Shown one piece after another: positions 8,656 to 16,833 of a DNA stretch of 64,000 bases. The stretch's first letter is position 1; each line of letters begins with the position of its first letter. The translations under genes were made by a program, and so were the position numbers. Source of the stretch: Methylotuvimicrobium alcaliphilum 20Z (GTDB taxonomy: Bacteria > Pseudomonadota > Gammaproteobacteria > Methylococcales > Methylomonadaceae); contig NC_016112.1 of assembly GCF_000968535.2 (NCBI RefSeq), positions 1,550,001 through 1,614,000 of the forward strand, read 5' to 3'. The notes beneath the pieces are model-generated. The model was not told the origin of the DNA. It did no database searches and was given only the letters and a program-made list of their open reading frames with translations.

Positions 8656-9702
8656 ATGAACGAAACCGCGATAACCGATTCGATAAAAAACTACTACGGC
8701 AAAGTGCTCAACTCGAGCCAGGATTTGAAAACCAGCGCGTGTTGCACTGCCGATGCCTTTCCAAAGCATTTGCGCGCTTTACTCAAGGATGTCCATCCCG
8801 AAGTCGTCGAACGCTTTTACGGCTGCGGTTCGCCGCTGCCGCCGGCGCTCGAAGGCCGCACGGTTTTGGATTTGGGCTGCGGGACGGGGCGCGACTGTTA
8901 TTTGTTGTCCCGGCTGGTCGGCGAAAACGGGCGGGTTATCGGCGTCGATATGACCGATGAACAGCTCGATATCGCGCGAACCTATCGCGATTGGCATGCC
9001 GAACGTTACGGTTATGCGCGTTCGAATGTCGAGTTCAGACAGGGTTATATCGAGGATTTGGCCTCGCTCGGTATCGCCGACAATTCGATCGACGTGGTCG
9101 TGTCGAATTGCGTCGTCAACTTGTCGCCGGACAAGCGGCGCGTGCTGTCGGAAATTTTCCGAGTACTCAAACCCGGCGGCGAATTGTATTTTTCCGATGT
9201 CTATGCCGACCGGCGCATCCCAGAACAACTTAAGTTGGAACCGGTATTGCTCGGCGAGTGTCTGGCCGGGGCGTTTTATTGGGAGGATTTTCGCCGCGCC
9301 TTGCAGGATCTTGGCTGTCCCGATGTGCGTATCGTCAGCGAAAGCCCGATCGATATCGATGATGACGAAGTGCATGCCAAAATCGGCATGATCGGGTTTC
9401 GTTCGGTCACGATACGGGTATTCAAACTGCCGCTAGAAGACCGCTGCGAAGATTTCGGGCAAGTCGCGACTTACCGAGGCACGATCGCAGGTCATCCGCA
9501 TTTTTTCGATCTTGACGATCATCATCATTTCGAAAGCGGAAGGCCCTTGCGCGTGTGCGGCAATACCGCCGACATGCTCGGCGGCAGCCGCTACGGCCGT
9601 CATTTCGAGCTATTAGGCGACAAAAACGTGCATTTCGGTCTGTTCGACTGCGCGCCGCCGAACAGCAGCACGAATCTAACTTCCGGCGCGGCGTGTTGCT
9701 GA
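8656..9702 (+). CDS. arsM: ArsM-type arsenite S-adenosylmethionine methyltransferase
   Basis: This is a 348-residue class I methyltransferase with motif I VLDLGCGTGRDCY and the ArsM-type pattern of cysteines. It has a Cys29-Cys30 pair near the N-terminus, Cys152 in SNCVVNLSPDK, Cys202 in LLGECLAG, and a terminal Cys347-Cys348 pair. The last two internal cysteines are the conserved As(III)-binding thiols of ArsM. It probably transfers methyl groups to trivalent arsenic in the cytoplasm. I start it at the ATG at 8656, because the frame upstream runs into repeat DNA. Its stop overlaps the start of the next gene (TGATG), and the next two genes are typical arsenosugar genes, which supports this role over a generic methyltransferase. 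No ArsR-type regulator is adjacent. Confidence 0.88.
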   Translation: MNETAITDSIKNYYGKVLNSSQDLKTSACCTADAFPKHLRALLKDVHPEVVERFYGCGSPLPPALEGRTVLDLGCGTGRDCYLLSRLVGENGRVIGVDMTDEQLDIARTYRDWHAERYGYARSNVEFRQGYIEDLASLGIADNSIDVVVSNCVVNLSPDKRRVLSEIFRVLKPGGELYFSDVYADRRIPEQLKLEPVLLGECLAGAFYWEDFRRALQDLGCPDVRIVSESPIDIDDDEVHAKIGMIGFRSVTIRVFKLPLEDRCEDFGQVATYRGTIAGHPHFFDLDDHHHFESGRPLRVCGNTADMLGGSRYGRHFELLGDKNVHFGLFDCAPPNSSTNLTSGAACC

Positions 9703-10415
9703 TGGCCGCACGCGGCGCGATTGCCTTATTCGTCAAAACCCCGGGGCTCTCGCCGATCAAAACACGCTTGGCGGTGAAGCTTGGAACCGACAGGGCCGAG
9801 CAATTTCATTGGCAGGCAGCACGGTCAACGGCAGCCGTCATCAAACAGGCAGAACAATCATGTGAGCTTCAAGGCTATTATGCCGTGGCCGAAGAAATCG
9901 CGGCGACTAACGAAATTTGGCGAGGCATGTCGTGTCTGTGGCAAGGCGAGGGCGGTTTGGGTGAGCGCATGCGTCATGTTTATGAGCATTTAATACAAAA
10001 TCATGATTTTGTTATGTTGGTAGGAGCCGATATTCCGCAAATGACCGTTGCCGATTTGCAGCAAGCTTCAAGCTGGCTGGCGCACGAAGAGCAAGCTCGT
10101 TTTGCTTTCGGGCCGAGTCTCGACGGCGGGTTTTGGCTGTTTGGGGGCAATTGTTCTCTGCTCGGGCCTTGGTGGACCGATGTCGAATATAGCACCGCCG
10201 ATACCGGCACGCAGTTTCTCAATGCCGTCAAGCAATGGGGCGAAGTGCAAACGCTACGAGTGCTGCAAGATGTTGACGAACCGTCCGATTTACTTGTCTT
10301 ACATAAAGCACTGCAAGCACTGGCGTCGCCGGTACCGGAACAAGTTCACCTGATGCGTTTTTTATATGGGTTGACGCCTGAGTTTACGACATTCGATGAG
10401 GGGCCTTATGTATAA
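9702..10415 (+). CDS. TIGR04282-type (DUF2064) arsenosugar biosynthesis glycosyltransferase-like protein
   Basis: This 237-residue protein has the CofC/GT-A-like nucleotidyl-glycosyl transferase fold of DUF2064. It shows ALFVKTPGLSPIKTRLA at the N-terminus, then a VGADIPQMTVADLQQA segment (the DxP motif) and a FGPSLDGGFWLFG segment. Members that sit beside ArsS are assigned to arsenosugar biosynthesis, and the adjacent genes here fit that. The exact reaction is not established from sequence. I choose the ATG at 9702, which overlaps the ArsM stop by one base, because the open frame upstream lies within the methyltransferase gene. Its own stop lies 8 bp inside arsS, so the three genes are very probably translated from one message. 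Confidence 0.88.
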   Translation: MAARGAIALFVKTPGLSPIKTRLAVKLGTDRAEQFHWQAARSTAAVIKQAEQSCELQGYYAVAEEIAATNEIWRGMSCLWQGEGGLGERMRHVYEHLIQNHDFVMLVGADIPQMTVADLQQASSWLAHEEQARFAFGPSLDGGFWLFGGNCSLLGPWWTDVEYSTADTGTQFLNAVKQWGEVQTLRVLQDVDEPSDLLVLHKALQALASPVPEQVHLMRFLYGLTPEFTTFDEGPYV

Positions 10416-11385
10416 CAGTAAGCCGTTATTGCTCAAAAGCGAATTCCCCGCTCTGCGCAGAGCGCAGTTGACGACGCTGCAGATGAACCTGGGCTATCTC
10501 TGTAATCTGAGTTGCGTCCATTGCCATGTCAACGCGGGGCCGAAGCGCACCGAGTTGATGGCGCGCGAAGTCATGGAAAATGCGTTGCAATTCGCCGAAA
10601 AGCAGGGGCTACAAACTCTGGACCTGACCGGCGGTTCGCCGGAAATGAATCCGGATTTTCGCTGGCTGGTCGAGACCGCGAGGCGGCAAGGTCTCCACGT
10701 CATCGACCGCTGCAATCCGACCATTTTGGTCGAGCCGGGTTACGAATGGGCCGCCGAATTCCTGGCCGGACAGCAGGTCGAAATTATCGCGTCCTTGCCG
10801 TGCTATATCGGCGATAACGTCGATGCGCAGCGCGGCAAAGGAGTGTTTTCGTCCTCGATTGCCGCACTAAAGCGACTCAATGAACTCGGTTACGGCCGGC
10901 CGGATAGCGGCTTGGAGCTGAATTTGGTATTTAACCCTCAGGGCCCGGTGCTCCCGCCGCCGCAGCAAGCGCTCGAACAGCAATATCGCGACCATTTGGG
11001 CGGTGAATTCGGTATTGAATTTAACCGCTTGTTGGCCATTACCAACATGCCGATACAACGTTTCGGCGCCGTTTTAATGGCGGGCGGCAAGCATGAAACC
11101 GATAGCCGGCAAGTCTTTGACGATTATCTGCGATTGCTCAAGGACGCCTATAAACCTGAAAATTTGAGCAAGGTCATGTGCAAAAGCTTGTTGAGCATCG
11201 ATTGGCAAGGTTTCGTCTATGACTGCGATTTCAATCAAATGTTGGACATGCCGCAGGGCGGTAAACAGCCGGTTCATATCGGCGATTTGTTAGAGAAAGA
11301 TCTGGATTCGGCGCCGATTCAAGTGGCCGAACATTGTTTCGGCTGTACCGCAGGCCAAGGATCGAGTTGCGGCGGCGCGCTCTAA
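10408..11385 (+). CDS. arsS: Arsenosugar biosynthesis radical SAM protein ArsS
   Basis: The 325-residue protein has the radical SAM cluster motif as Cys32-x3-Cys36-x2-Cys39 (CNLSCVHCHVNAGPKR) and a GGSPEMNP segment typical of the fold. Its C-terminal region is cysteine-rich, ending in CFGCTAGQGSSCGGAL, which marks the ArsS (TIGR04167) family. In the proposed pathway ArsS adds a 5'-deoxyadenosyl group to methylated arsenic. I start it at 10408 because GAGGGG at 10398-10403 is well spaced from it; an in-frame ATG at 10396 is possible. It overlaps the preceding gene and ends the operon. Confidence 0.93.
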   Translation: MYNSKPLLLKSEFPALRRAQLTTLQMNLGYLCNLSCVHCHVNAGPKRTELMAREVMENALQFAEKQGLQTLDLTGGSPEMNPDFRWLVETARRQGLHVIDRCNPTILVEPGYEWAAEFLAGQQVEIIASLPCYIGDNVDAQRGKGVFSSSIAALKRLNELGYGRPDSGLELNLVFNPQGPVLPPPQQALEQQYRDHLGGEFGIEFNRLLAITNMPIQRFGAVLMAGGKHETDSRQVFDDYLRLLKDAYKPENLSKVMCKSLLSIDWQGFVYDCDFNQMLDMPQGGKQPVHIGDLLEKDLDSAPIQVAEHCFGCTAGQGSSCGGAL

Positions 11386-11592
11386 CCCAAGCGGTAAATG
11401 GCTTGTCGGCGGCAATAATCGCACATGAAATTTCGGCGGTCACGCGCGGCCGGTGAGCGCTTTCTTCTTGAAGATCTGAACAGCGTATAAGATAGTCCGT
11501 AACGATTCAGTGCGGCGATGTTAGAATGACGACCCGGTTTGAAGGCCTGCCGCTAGCGGCAGACTGCGGCCATCATGGTTGAAACAGCCGGT

Positions 11593-11843
11593 TCATTTTT
11601 GGCTACTCACTTAACGCGGGGCAGTTTAACCTAAAAAGAGCAGTTGGCATGTGTTGTAGACCGTTCGTGCTGAGTAAAGTCGAAGCATGAAGGGTCTAAC
11701 AGCACGTTCACCGGCCTGGTGAAGCCTCAAACTACCGTTCGCCCTTCGACAGGGCTCTCCTGAGCGCAGCCGAAGGGCTCAGGGCGAACGGTTAATCCTT
11801 AGTGCTTTTGTCCCGCCTTAAGTGGGAATCCTCATTTTTGACA
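11593..11843. repeat. Compound palindromic repeat; contains left arm of the island-flanking inverted repeat
   Basis: The 564-bp gap before hsdM contains a repeat whose outer ends are related inverted sequences (CACTTAACGCGGGG near 11608 and CCCGCCTTAAGTG near 11813). Inside it, 11627-11734 is the near reverse complement of 21508-21615, on the far side of the restriction island. A second palindrome, ACCGTTCGCCCT paired with AGGGCGAACGGT, occupies 11734-11792 and resembles the core of the 134-bp MITEs. No gene is visible in the gap. Confidence 0.65.
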
Positions 11844-11949
11844 GTCCGTTAAAAAACCGGCAATTCGGTGGGATAGCATTTTTTGTGCGTGCCGGAAATA
11901 GTGAACGGCATTCGACCGACATCAAGCGATTAAGAAAAATAACGATCTA

Positions 11950-13932
11950 ATGGATAGTATCAAAACTAGCGACAGCACGACCCTTTCCAACTTCATCTGG
12001 AAAATAGCCGACGACCTGTGGGGCGACTTCAAACACACCGACTTTGCCCGCATCATCATTCCCTTACTGCTGCTGCGCCGCCTCGAATGCGTGCTGGAGC
12101 CGACCAAGGACGTCGTGCTCAAAGAATACGACAACGAAAAAGACTCCGGCATCGATCTCGATCTGATCCTGCCGTCCTTCTCCGGCTTGCCGTTTTACAA
12201 CATCAGCCGGTACACGCTGGATACGCTCGGCGGGACTAACACCCGCGCCAATCTGGAAGACTACATCAGTAAGTTCAGCGCCAATGTGCGGGTGATCTTC
12301 GAAGAATTCGGCTTCATCAACACGATACACGAATTGGACAAAGCCCGCCTGCTGTACCGCATGACGCGTCAGTTCGCGGCTATCGACCTGCATCCGGAAA
12401 TGGTCTCCGACCGGGTGATGTCCAATGCCTATGAAGACCTGATCCGACAGTTTGCCGCCAGCATCAACGAAAAGGCCGGGGAATTCATGACCCCGAAAGA
12501 CGTCGTGCGCCTGGCCACCAAACTGGTACTGGTTCCGGATGAAGCCGTGTTCTCGGAAAAAGGCGTTATTCGCACCGTGTACGATCCTGCCTGCGGCCTG
12601 CTAGGTTTCATCAGCGATGCCGTCGACCAGATCAAGCAACTGGGCTCCACCGCCACCATCGTGCCTTACGGCCAGGAGCTGGACCCGAAAACCCATGCCA
12701 TGGCGCTCACCGCCATGCTGATTCGCGGCTACAAGTCCGAAAACATCGCCCAAGGCAGCACGCTATCCAACGACCGGCACCGAGACAAACGCTTCCACTA
12801 CGGTTTGGCCAATCCGCCGTTCGGTATCAAATGGGACAAAGACAAAGAAGCGGTCGAGAAAGAGCACAAGGAACTGGGCTACGCAGGACGCTTCGGCCCG
12901 GGCCTGCCGCGCGTCAGCGACGGCTCCATGTTGTTTTTGCTGAATTTGGTCAGCAAAATGGAACGTCCGGAACACGGCGGCGGCCGGGTCGGCATTGTGC
13001 TGTCCGGATCGCCGCTGTTTACCGGAGACGCCGGTTCCGGCGAGAGCGAAATACGCCGCTGGTTGCTGGAGCGGGATCTGGTCGAAGCCATCGTCGCGCT
13101 GCCGACCGATATGTTCTTCAACACCGGCATCGGCACCTATGTGTGGATTCTGTCCAACCACAAAGAAAAACAACGCAAAGGCAAGGTGCAATTGATCAAC
13201 CTGAGCGATACCTGGACCGCGATGCGCAAATCCGAAGGCACCAAGCGCCGCTATCTGAGCGATGCACAGATCGACGAGGTCGTGCGCGAATACGAGGCCT
13301 TCGAAGAAACTGCGCGCAGCAAAATTTTCAACACCACCGACTTCGCCTACCGTAAGGTCGCGATCAAGCGTCCGCTCAAAGCCAAGCTGGCGATCAGCAA
13401 AGAAAGGATCAAAACTCTGTTCGAGCAAAAAGCCTTCGAAAAGCTCGACGAAGCGCAGCAAAGCGTCTGGATCGATTTCTTCAGGGAACATCTTGGCGAA
13501 CAGGAATATCAATGGGCCTTCGAGATCGTCAACGCCAAAAACAAAACCGAAGGCTTCGGTAAAACAAGCAAGGCGCTCGCCAATGCCTTCATTGCCGCCT
13601 TTATCGAGCGCGACGAAACCGCCGAGCCGGTGCTGGACGACAAAGGCCGTGTCATTCCCGACACATCGCTCAACGACAGCGAAAGCATTCCCTTCGGTAC
13701 GCCGGTAGAAGACTATTTCAAATCCGAAGTGCTGCCGCATGTGCCCGATGCCTTCATCGACTACGGCGTGCGCGACGCCAAAGACGGCGAGGTCGGCATC
13801 GTCGGTTACGAAATCAACTTCAACCGCTACTTCTATCAATACGTGCCGCCCAGGCCGTTGCATGAGATCGACGCGGATTTGAAGGCCTGCGAGGCTAGGA
13901 TTCAGGCGTTGTTGGATGAGGTGGCGGAGTGA
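11950..13932 (+). CDS. hsdM: Type I restriction-modification system, methyltransferase subunit
   Basis: The 660-residue protein has the HsdM N-terminal helical domain (SNFIWKIADDLWGDFK), the N6-adenine methyltransferase catalytic motif NPPF starting at Asn288, and the family segment GEFMTPKDVVRLATKL. Motif I, which binds S-adenosylmethionine, normally reads DPxxGTGGF. Here it reads DPACGLLGF from Asp212, losing the second glycine. The reading frame is intact and of normal length, so the enzyme may be expressed, but SAM binding could be impaired. Because hsdS and hsdR downstream are broken, complete type I activity is unlikely. It is first in the block hsdM-abi-hsdS-higBA-hsdR. Confidence 0.92.
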   Translation: MDSIKTSDSTTLSNFIWKIADDLWGDFKHTDFARIIIPLLLLRRLECVLEPTKDVVLKEYDNEKDSGIDLDLILPSFSGLPFYNISRYTLDTLGGTNTRANLEDYISKFSANVRVIFEEFGFINTIHELDKARLLYRMTRQFAAIDLHPEMVSDRVMSNAYEDLIRQFAASINEKAGEFMTPKDVVRLATKLVLVPDEAVFSEKGVIRTVYDPACGLLGFISDAVDQIKQLGSTATIVPYGQELDPKTHAMALTAMLIRGYKSENIAQGSTLSNDRHRDKRFHYGLANPPFGIKWDKDKEAVEKEHKELGYAGRFGPGLPRVSDGSMLFLLNLVSKMERPEHGGGRVGIVLSGSPLFTGDAGSGESEIRRWLLERDLVEAIVALPTDMFFNTGIGTYVWILSNHKEKQRKGKVQLINLSDTWTAMRKSEGTKRRYLSDAQIDEVVREYEAFEETARSKIFNTTDFAYRKVAIKRPLKAKLAISKERIKTLFEQKAFEKLDEAQQSVWIDFFREHLGEQEYQWAFEIVNAKNKTEGFGKTSKALANAFIAAFIERDETAEPVLDDKGRVIPDTSLNDSESIPFGTPVEDYFKSEVLPHVPDAFIDYGVRDAKDGEVGIVGYEINFNRYFYQYVPPRPLHEIDADLKACEARIQALLDEVAE

Positions 13933-13994
13933 ATTTAATGACATTGACTCAGCTCCATTTCTTGCCCAGCACTCGGTTTTATTCGACGCTTGCC

Positions 13995-14023
13995 TTGTTA
14001 TCCGAACCATCGGCGCGTATAAT
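13995..14023 (+). promoter_or_regulatory. Sigma-70 promoter for the AbiF-type RNA
   Basis: TTGTTA at 13995-14000 is separated by exactly 17 bases from TATAAT at 14018-14023, a near-consensus housekeeping promoter. Transcription should start near 14030, directly at the structured RNA candidate and upstream of the Abi_2 gene. It lies in the short hsdM-abi gap, so the RNA and the HEPN protein can be expressed separately from hsdM. Confidence 0.75.
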
Positions 14024-14029
14024 TTTGTT

Positions 14030-14090
14030 TAACAAAACCCGCCAAGGCTATGTGCGAAAGCGTATCCTCAAACTGGCGGGTTACTTTTTT
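14030..14090 (+). ncRNA. Candidate abiF-type structured RNA upstream of the Abi_2 gene
   Basis: A 9-bp outer stem pairs AACCCGCCA (14036-14044) with TGGCGGGTT (14074-14082). Inside it, ATGTGC (14050-14055) pairs with GCGTAT (14060-14065) around a GAAA tetraloop, including two G-T wobbles. A run of six T at 14085-14090 follows. It has its own promoter and lies directly upstream of an AbiF/Abi_2 HEPN gene, as described for the abiF RNA motif. In known AbiF systems the RNA acts as partner or antitoxin of the HEPN protein. The fold and context are seen here; membership in the family is inferred and would need a covariance model. A plain transcription attenuator is the main alternative. Confidence 0.7.
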
Positions 14091-14104
14091 CTGAGGGACG
14101 AAAA

Positions 14105-15004
14105 ATGAAACGTCCTTTTCAAAAAACCGCCACCACCTATCAAGAACAAGTCGCTTTACTGCAACAACGCGGCCTGATCATCGAAGACGTTGAGAAAGCC
14201 GGTTTTTACCTACAGCACCTAAACTATTATCGCCTCGGCGCATACTGGTTGCCGTTCGAAGCCAGTCATACCGAACATCAATTCAAACCGAACACCCATT
14301 TCAACGACGTATTGGATCTGTATATTTTTGATCGTGAATTGCGCCTACTCACACTGGATGCCATTGAACGAATCGAAGTGTCAGTCCGCAGCCAATGGGC
14401 TTTTCAACTTGCCCACCGCCACGGTCCTCACGCGCATCTGCAGTCCGGGCTATTCGACAAACGTTACTGGCACAGAAATCTTGAGCAACTGACCGACGAA
14501 GTCAAACGCTCCGACGAAACTTTTATCAAGCACCATTTAACCGAGTATTCCGAAACCCTGCCGCCGACCTGGGCAGTTTGTGAAGTGATGTCCATGGGGC
14601 TTTTGTCGCGTTGGTATAACAGCTTGAAACCGTTATCGACCCGCCGCGCCATTGCCTCGGTGTATGGTGTTGACGAAAAAGTATTGGAGTCCTGGCTGCA
14701 CCACTTATCGTTGGTACGGAACGTTTGCGCGCATCATTCGCGGTTGTGGAATCGGGAATTTACCATTACGCCGATTTTGCCAAAATCCAAACCGACACAG
14801 TTGATTGCTGAATTTGTGCCGGGGTCGCGCAAGCTATACAACACGCTTGTCATCTTGTTGTACGGCATGGACGTTATTGCGCAACAACATCATTGGCGCA
14901 CTAAGCTGAAACAGTTGATCCAAAAGCACCACATTGCCGTTGATATAATGGATTTTCCCGAGGACTGGGCGGAGCGAGCGATTTGGCGAGAGGTGAGGGC
15001 GTGA
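14105..15004 (+). CDS. Abi family protein (AbiF/AbiD, Abi_2) with HEPN motif
   Basis: The 299-residue protein is a typical Abi_2 member. It begins with the family pattern (FQKTATTYQEQVALLQQRGL, then a YYRLGAYW segment and FDRELRLLTLDAIERIEVS) and ends with a HEPN ribonuclease-type motif, Arg205-x4-His210 (RNVCAHH). Such proteins abort phage infection and work with a small RNA encoded upstream. GAGGGA at 14093-14098 is a good ribosome site for the ATG at 14105, and the stop overlaps the hsdS start (ATGA). Genes of this family are often lodged between hsdM and hsdS. It looks fully intact, in contrast to the surrounding restriction genes. Confidence 0.9.
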   Translation: MKRPFQKTATTYQEQVALLQQRGLIIEDVEKAGFYLQHLNYYRLGAYWLPFEASHTEHQFKPNTHFNDVLDLYIFDRELRLLTLDAIERIEVSVRSQWAFQLAHRHGPHAHLQSGLFDKRYWHRNLEQLTDEVKRSDETFIKHHLTEYSETLPPTWAVCEVMSMGLLSRWYNSLKPLSTRRAIASVYGVDEKVLESWLHHLSLVRNVCAHHSRLWNREFTITPILPKSKPTQLIAEFVPGSRKLYNTLVILLYGMDVIAQQHHWRTKLKQLIQKHHIAVDIMDFPEDWAERAIWREVRA

Positions 15005-16262
15005 TGAAAGCGTATTCGTCATATCAAAAACCAACCTTGATTGGCTTGGGGAAATTCCCGCACATTGGTCGCTTGGTAAATTGGGTGCCTGCTTTGTCGA
15101 AAGAAATGAAAAAGTTAGCGATACCGACTTTCAGCCCTTATCGGTCACTAAAAATGGAATCGTCCCGCAAATGTTACACGTCGCTAAAACGGACGCGGGG
15201 GATAATCGGAAAAAGGTCTGCAAAGACGATTTTGTAATCAACAGCCGCTCAGACCGAAAGGGCTCGGCTGGTGTCTCTCAGATGGATGGTTCCGTTTCGT
15301 TGATTTCTACGGTATTGGAACCATGCTTTTATTTGCCGAAATTTGCGCACCATCTTTTTCGTTCGTACAGCTTTCAGGAGGAGTTTTATCGATACGGAAA
15401 AGGCATTGTTGCTGATCTCTGGAGTACTCGCTATGCGGAAATGAAAAATATCGTCGTTCCGCTTATGTCCCTCGATGAGCAAGAGGCCATAGCCAACTTT
15501 CTCGACCGAGAAATCGCCCGCATCGACAAGCTGATTGCCGAAAAGCAAAACTTTATCAAGCTGCTCAAAGAAAAGCGCCAAGCGCTGATCAGCCACGTCG
15601 TCACCAAAGGCCTTGATCCCAACGTCAAAATGAAGGATTCCGGCATCGAGTGGATAGGTGAAGTGCCGGTGCATTGGACTACCACACGAGTTAAATTTTT
15701 AGTTCGTGAGCCTGTTCAGATGGGACCGTTCGGTGCATCTTTAAAAGAGCTTGCCTTTGAGCCAACAGGTTACAAATTGTATGGTCAAGAAAACTATATT
15801 TCTAATGATTTCAATAGAGGGAAACGATGGCTATGGGAAGATACATATAAGTCTCTGAATAAATATGAGTTAAAGCCTGGAGACGTCGTATTTACAAGAA
15901 AAGGTTCAATAGGCAATTGCAGAAAAACTCCTACGGGAATCGAAATCGGGATTATCGACTCAGATAGTATTCGTGTTCGGTTAAATAACGAGTTCATCGC
16001 TACAGACTTTTTTGTGACTCTCGCGCACGAATCTTGGTATGTTTCGCACCAACTAGACTTTGGGAAGAGAGGGGCAGTTTTAAGTGGGCTAAACACGGCC
16101 AATATTTCTAATTTAATAATTGTTCTTGCACCCGTAGCTGAGCAACAAGAAATTCTTGCCCATCTAAGAAGTCGTACAGTTGTATATGATAATTTAATTA
16201 ACGAAGTGACTTACAGTATCAACTTACTAAAAGAACATAGATCTTCGATCTTCGCTAATTAG
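15004..16262 (+). pseudogene. hsdS: Type I restriction-modification specificity subunit, frameshifted near its start
   Basis: The gene starts at the ATG that overlaps the Abi stop (MKAYSSYQK). After residue 9 the frame is lost: from about 15031 the next frame gives NLDWLGEIPAHWSLGKLGACFVERNEK, the normal start of an HsdS target-recognition domain, and continues to 16262. One base is missing from a run of five A at 15026-15030; six would restore the frame. The rest has two target-recognition domains, each followed by a conserved helix region. The first is EEQEAIANFLDREIARIDKLI and the second is weaker, near AEQQEILAHLRSR. The second recognition domain is notably AT-rich compared with the spacer. 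This could be real decay, phase variation or a sequencing error. Confidence 0.85.
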
Positions 16263-16313
16263 TTCTGCTGTAACTGGAAAAATCGACGTTCGTCATTTCA
16301 AGGAGGAAGCCGC

Positions 16314-16385
16314 GTGAGTCAATTAGAAAATAAACCCGAACCGCGAAGCCGTGTAGGGGCGAATTCATTCGGCCAGGGCGATTAA
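16314..16385 (+). pseudogene. Possible truncated gene start after hsdS
   Basis: AAGGAGG at 16300-16306 is the strongest Shine-Dalgarno sequence in this region, and a GTG follows at 16314 with good spacing. The frame runs MSQLENKPEPRSR and then enters a palindromic repeat (GTAGGGGCGA near 16353, related inverted sequence ending near 16396) and stops after 23 codons. This looks like the first few codons of a lost operon gene, cut off by repeat insertion. It could also be a genuine tiny peptide. I cannot say what the gene was. Confidence 0.35.
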
Positions 16386-16539
16386 AATCGCACCTACATT
16401 GAATTCAGTCTGCGTAGGTCCGATTACGCTAAGCTTTTATAGCCTCAGGGTAAATCGGAGCTACATCAACTCGTCGCCGGATGGGTCGAGTTTTGTTCTA
16501 AGTGTTGACGATACTAACGCCTCTCGTTACTATGATGCC

Positions 16540-16821
16540 ATGATCAAGACCTTCGCCAATAAAGAAACCGCTGCCGTGTTTGCTCGTAAACCCGTGCATC
16601 GGTTCGGAGCGGATTTGCAGCGTATGGCCTTAATTAAGTTGGCGTTGTTGCATCGAGCGGCGGATGTGAATGATCTGCGCATCCCGCCCGGCAACCGCCT
16701 GGAAAAATTATCCGGCGACCGTGCCGATCAGTACAGCATCCGTATCAACGGCCAATGGCGTCTTTGTTTTCGGTTTGAAAACGGCGATGCCTTTGACGTT
16801 GAAATCGTTGATTACCATTGA
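16540..16821 (+). CDS. higB: HigB/RelE-family mRNA interferase toxin
   Basis: The 93-residue protein has the short HigB pattern: IKTFANKETAAVFARK at the N-terminus, then LRIPPGNRLEKLSGDRADQY and INGQWRLCFRFENGDAFDVEI. Toxins of this family cleave mRNA on the ribosome. I start it at the ATG at 16540, the start of the conserved domain; the frame is open upstream but reads through repeat DNA. The antitoxin gene follows 12 bp later, giving the toxin-first order usual for higBA. It lies between hsdS and hsdR, an insertion that separates the restriction genes. Confidence 0.9.
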   Translation: MIKTFANKETAAVFARKPVHRFGADLQRMALIKLALLHRAADVNDLRIPPGNRLEKLSGDRADQYSIRINGQWRLCFRFENGDAFDVEIVDYH

Positions 16822-16833
16822 AAGAGGTAGACC

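Noticed and set aside
12763-14010. A long open frame on the minus strand opposite hsdM (about 415 codons)
   Set aside because: It is fully antisense to a well-conserved HsdM gene and has no recognisable motif; it follows from the codon bias of the plus strand.
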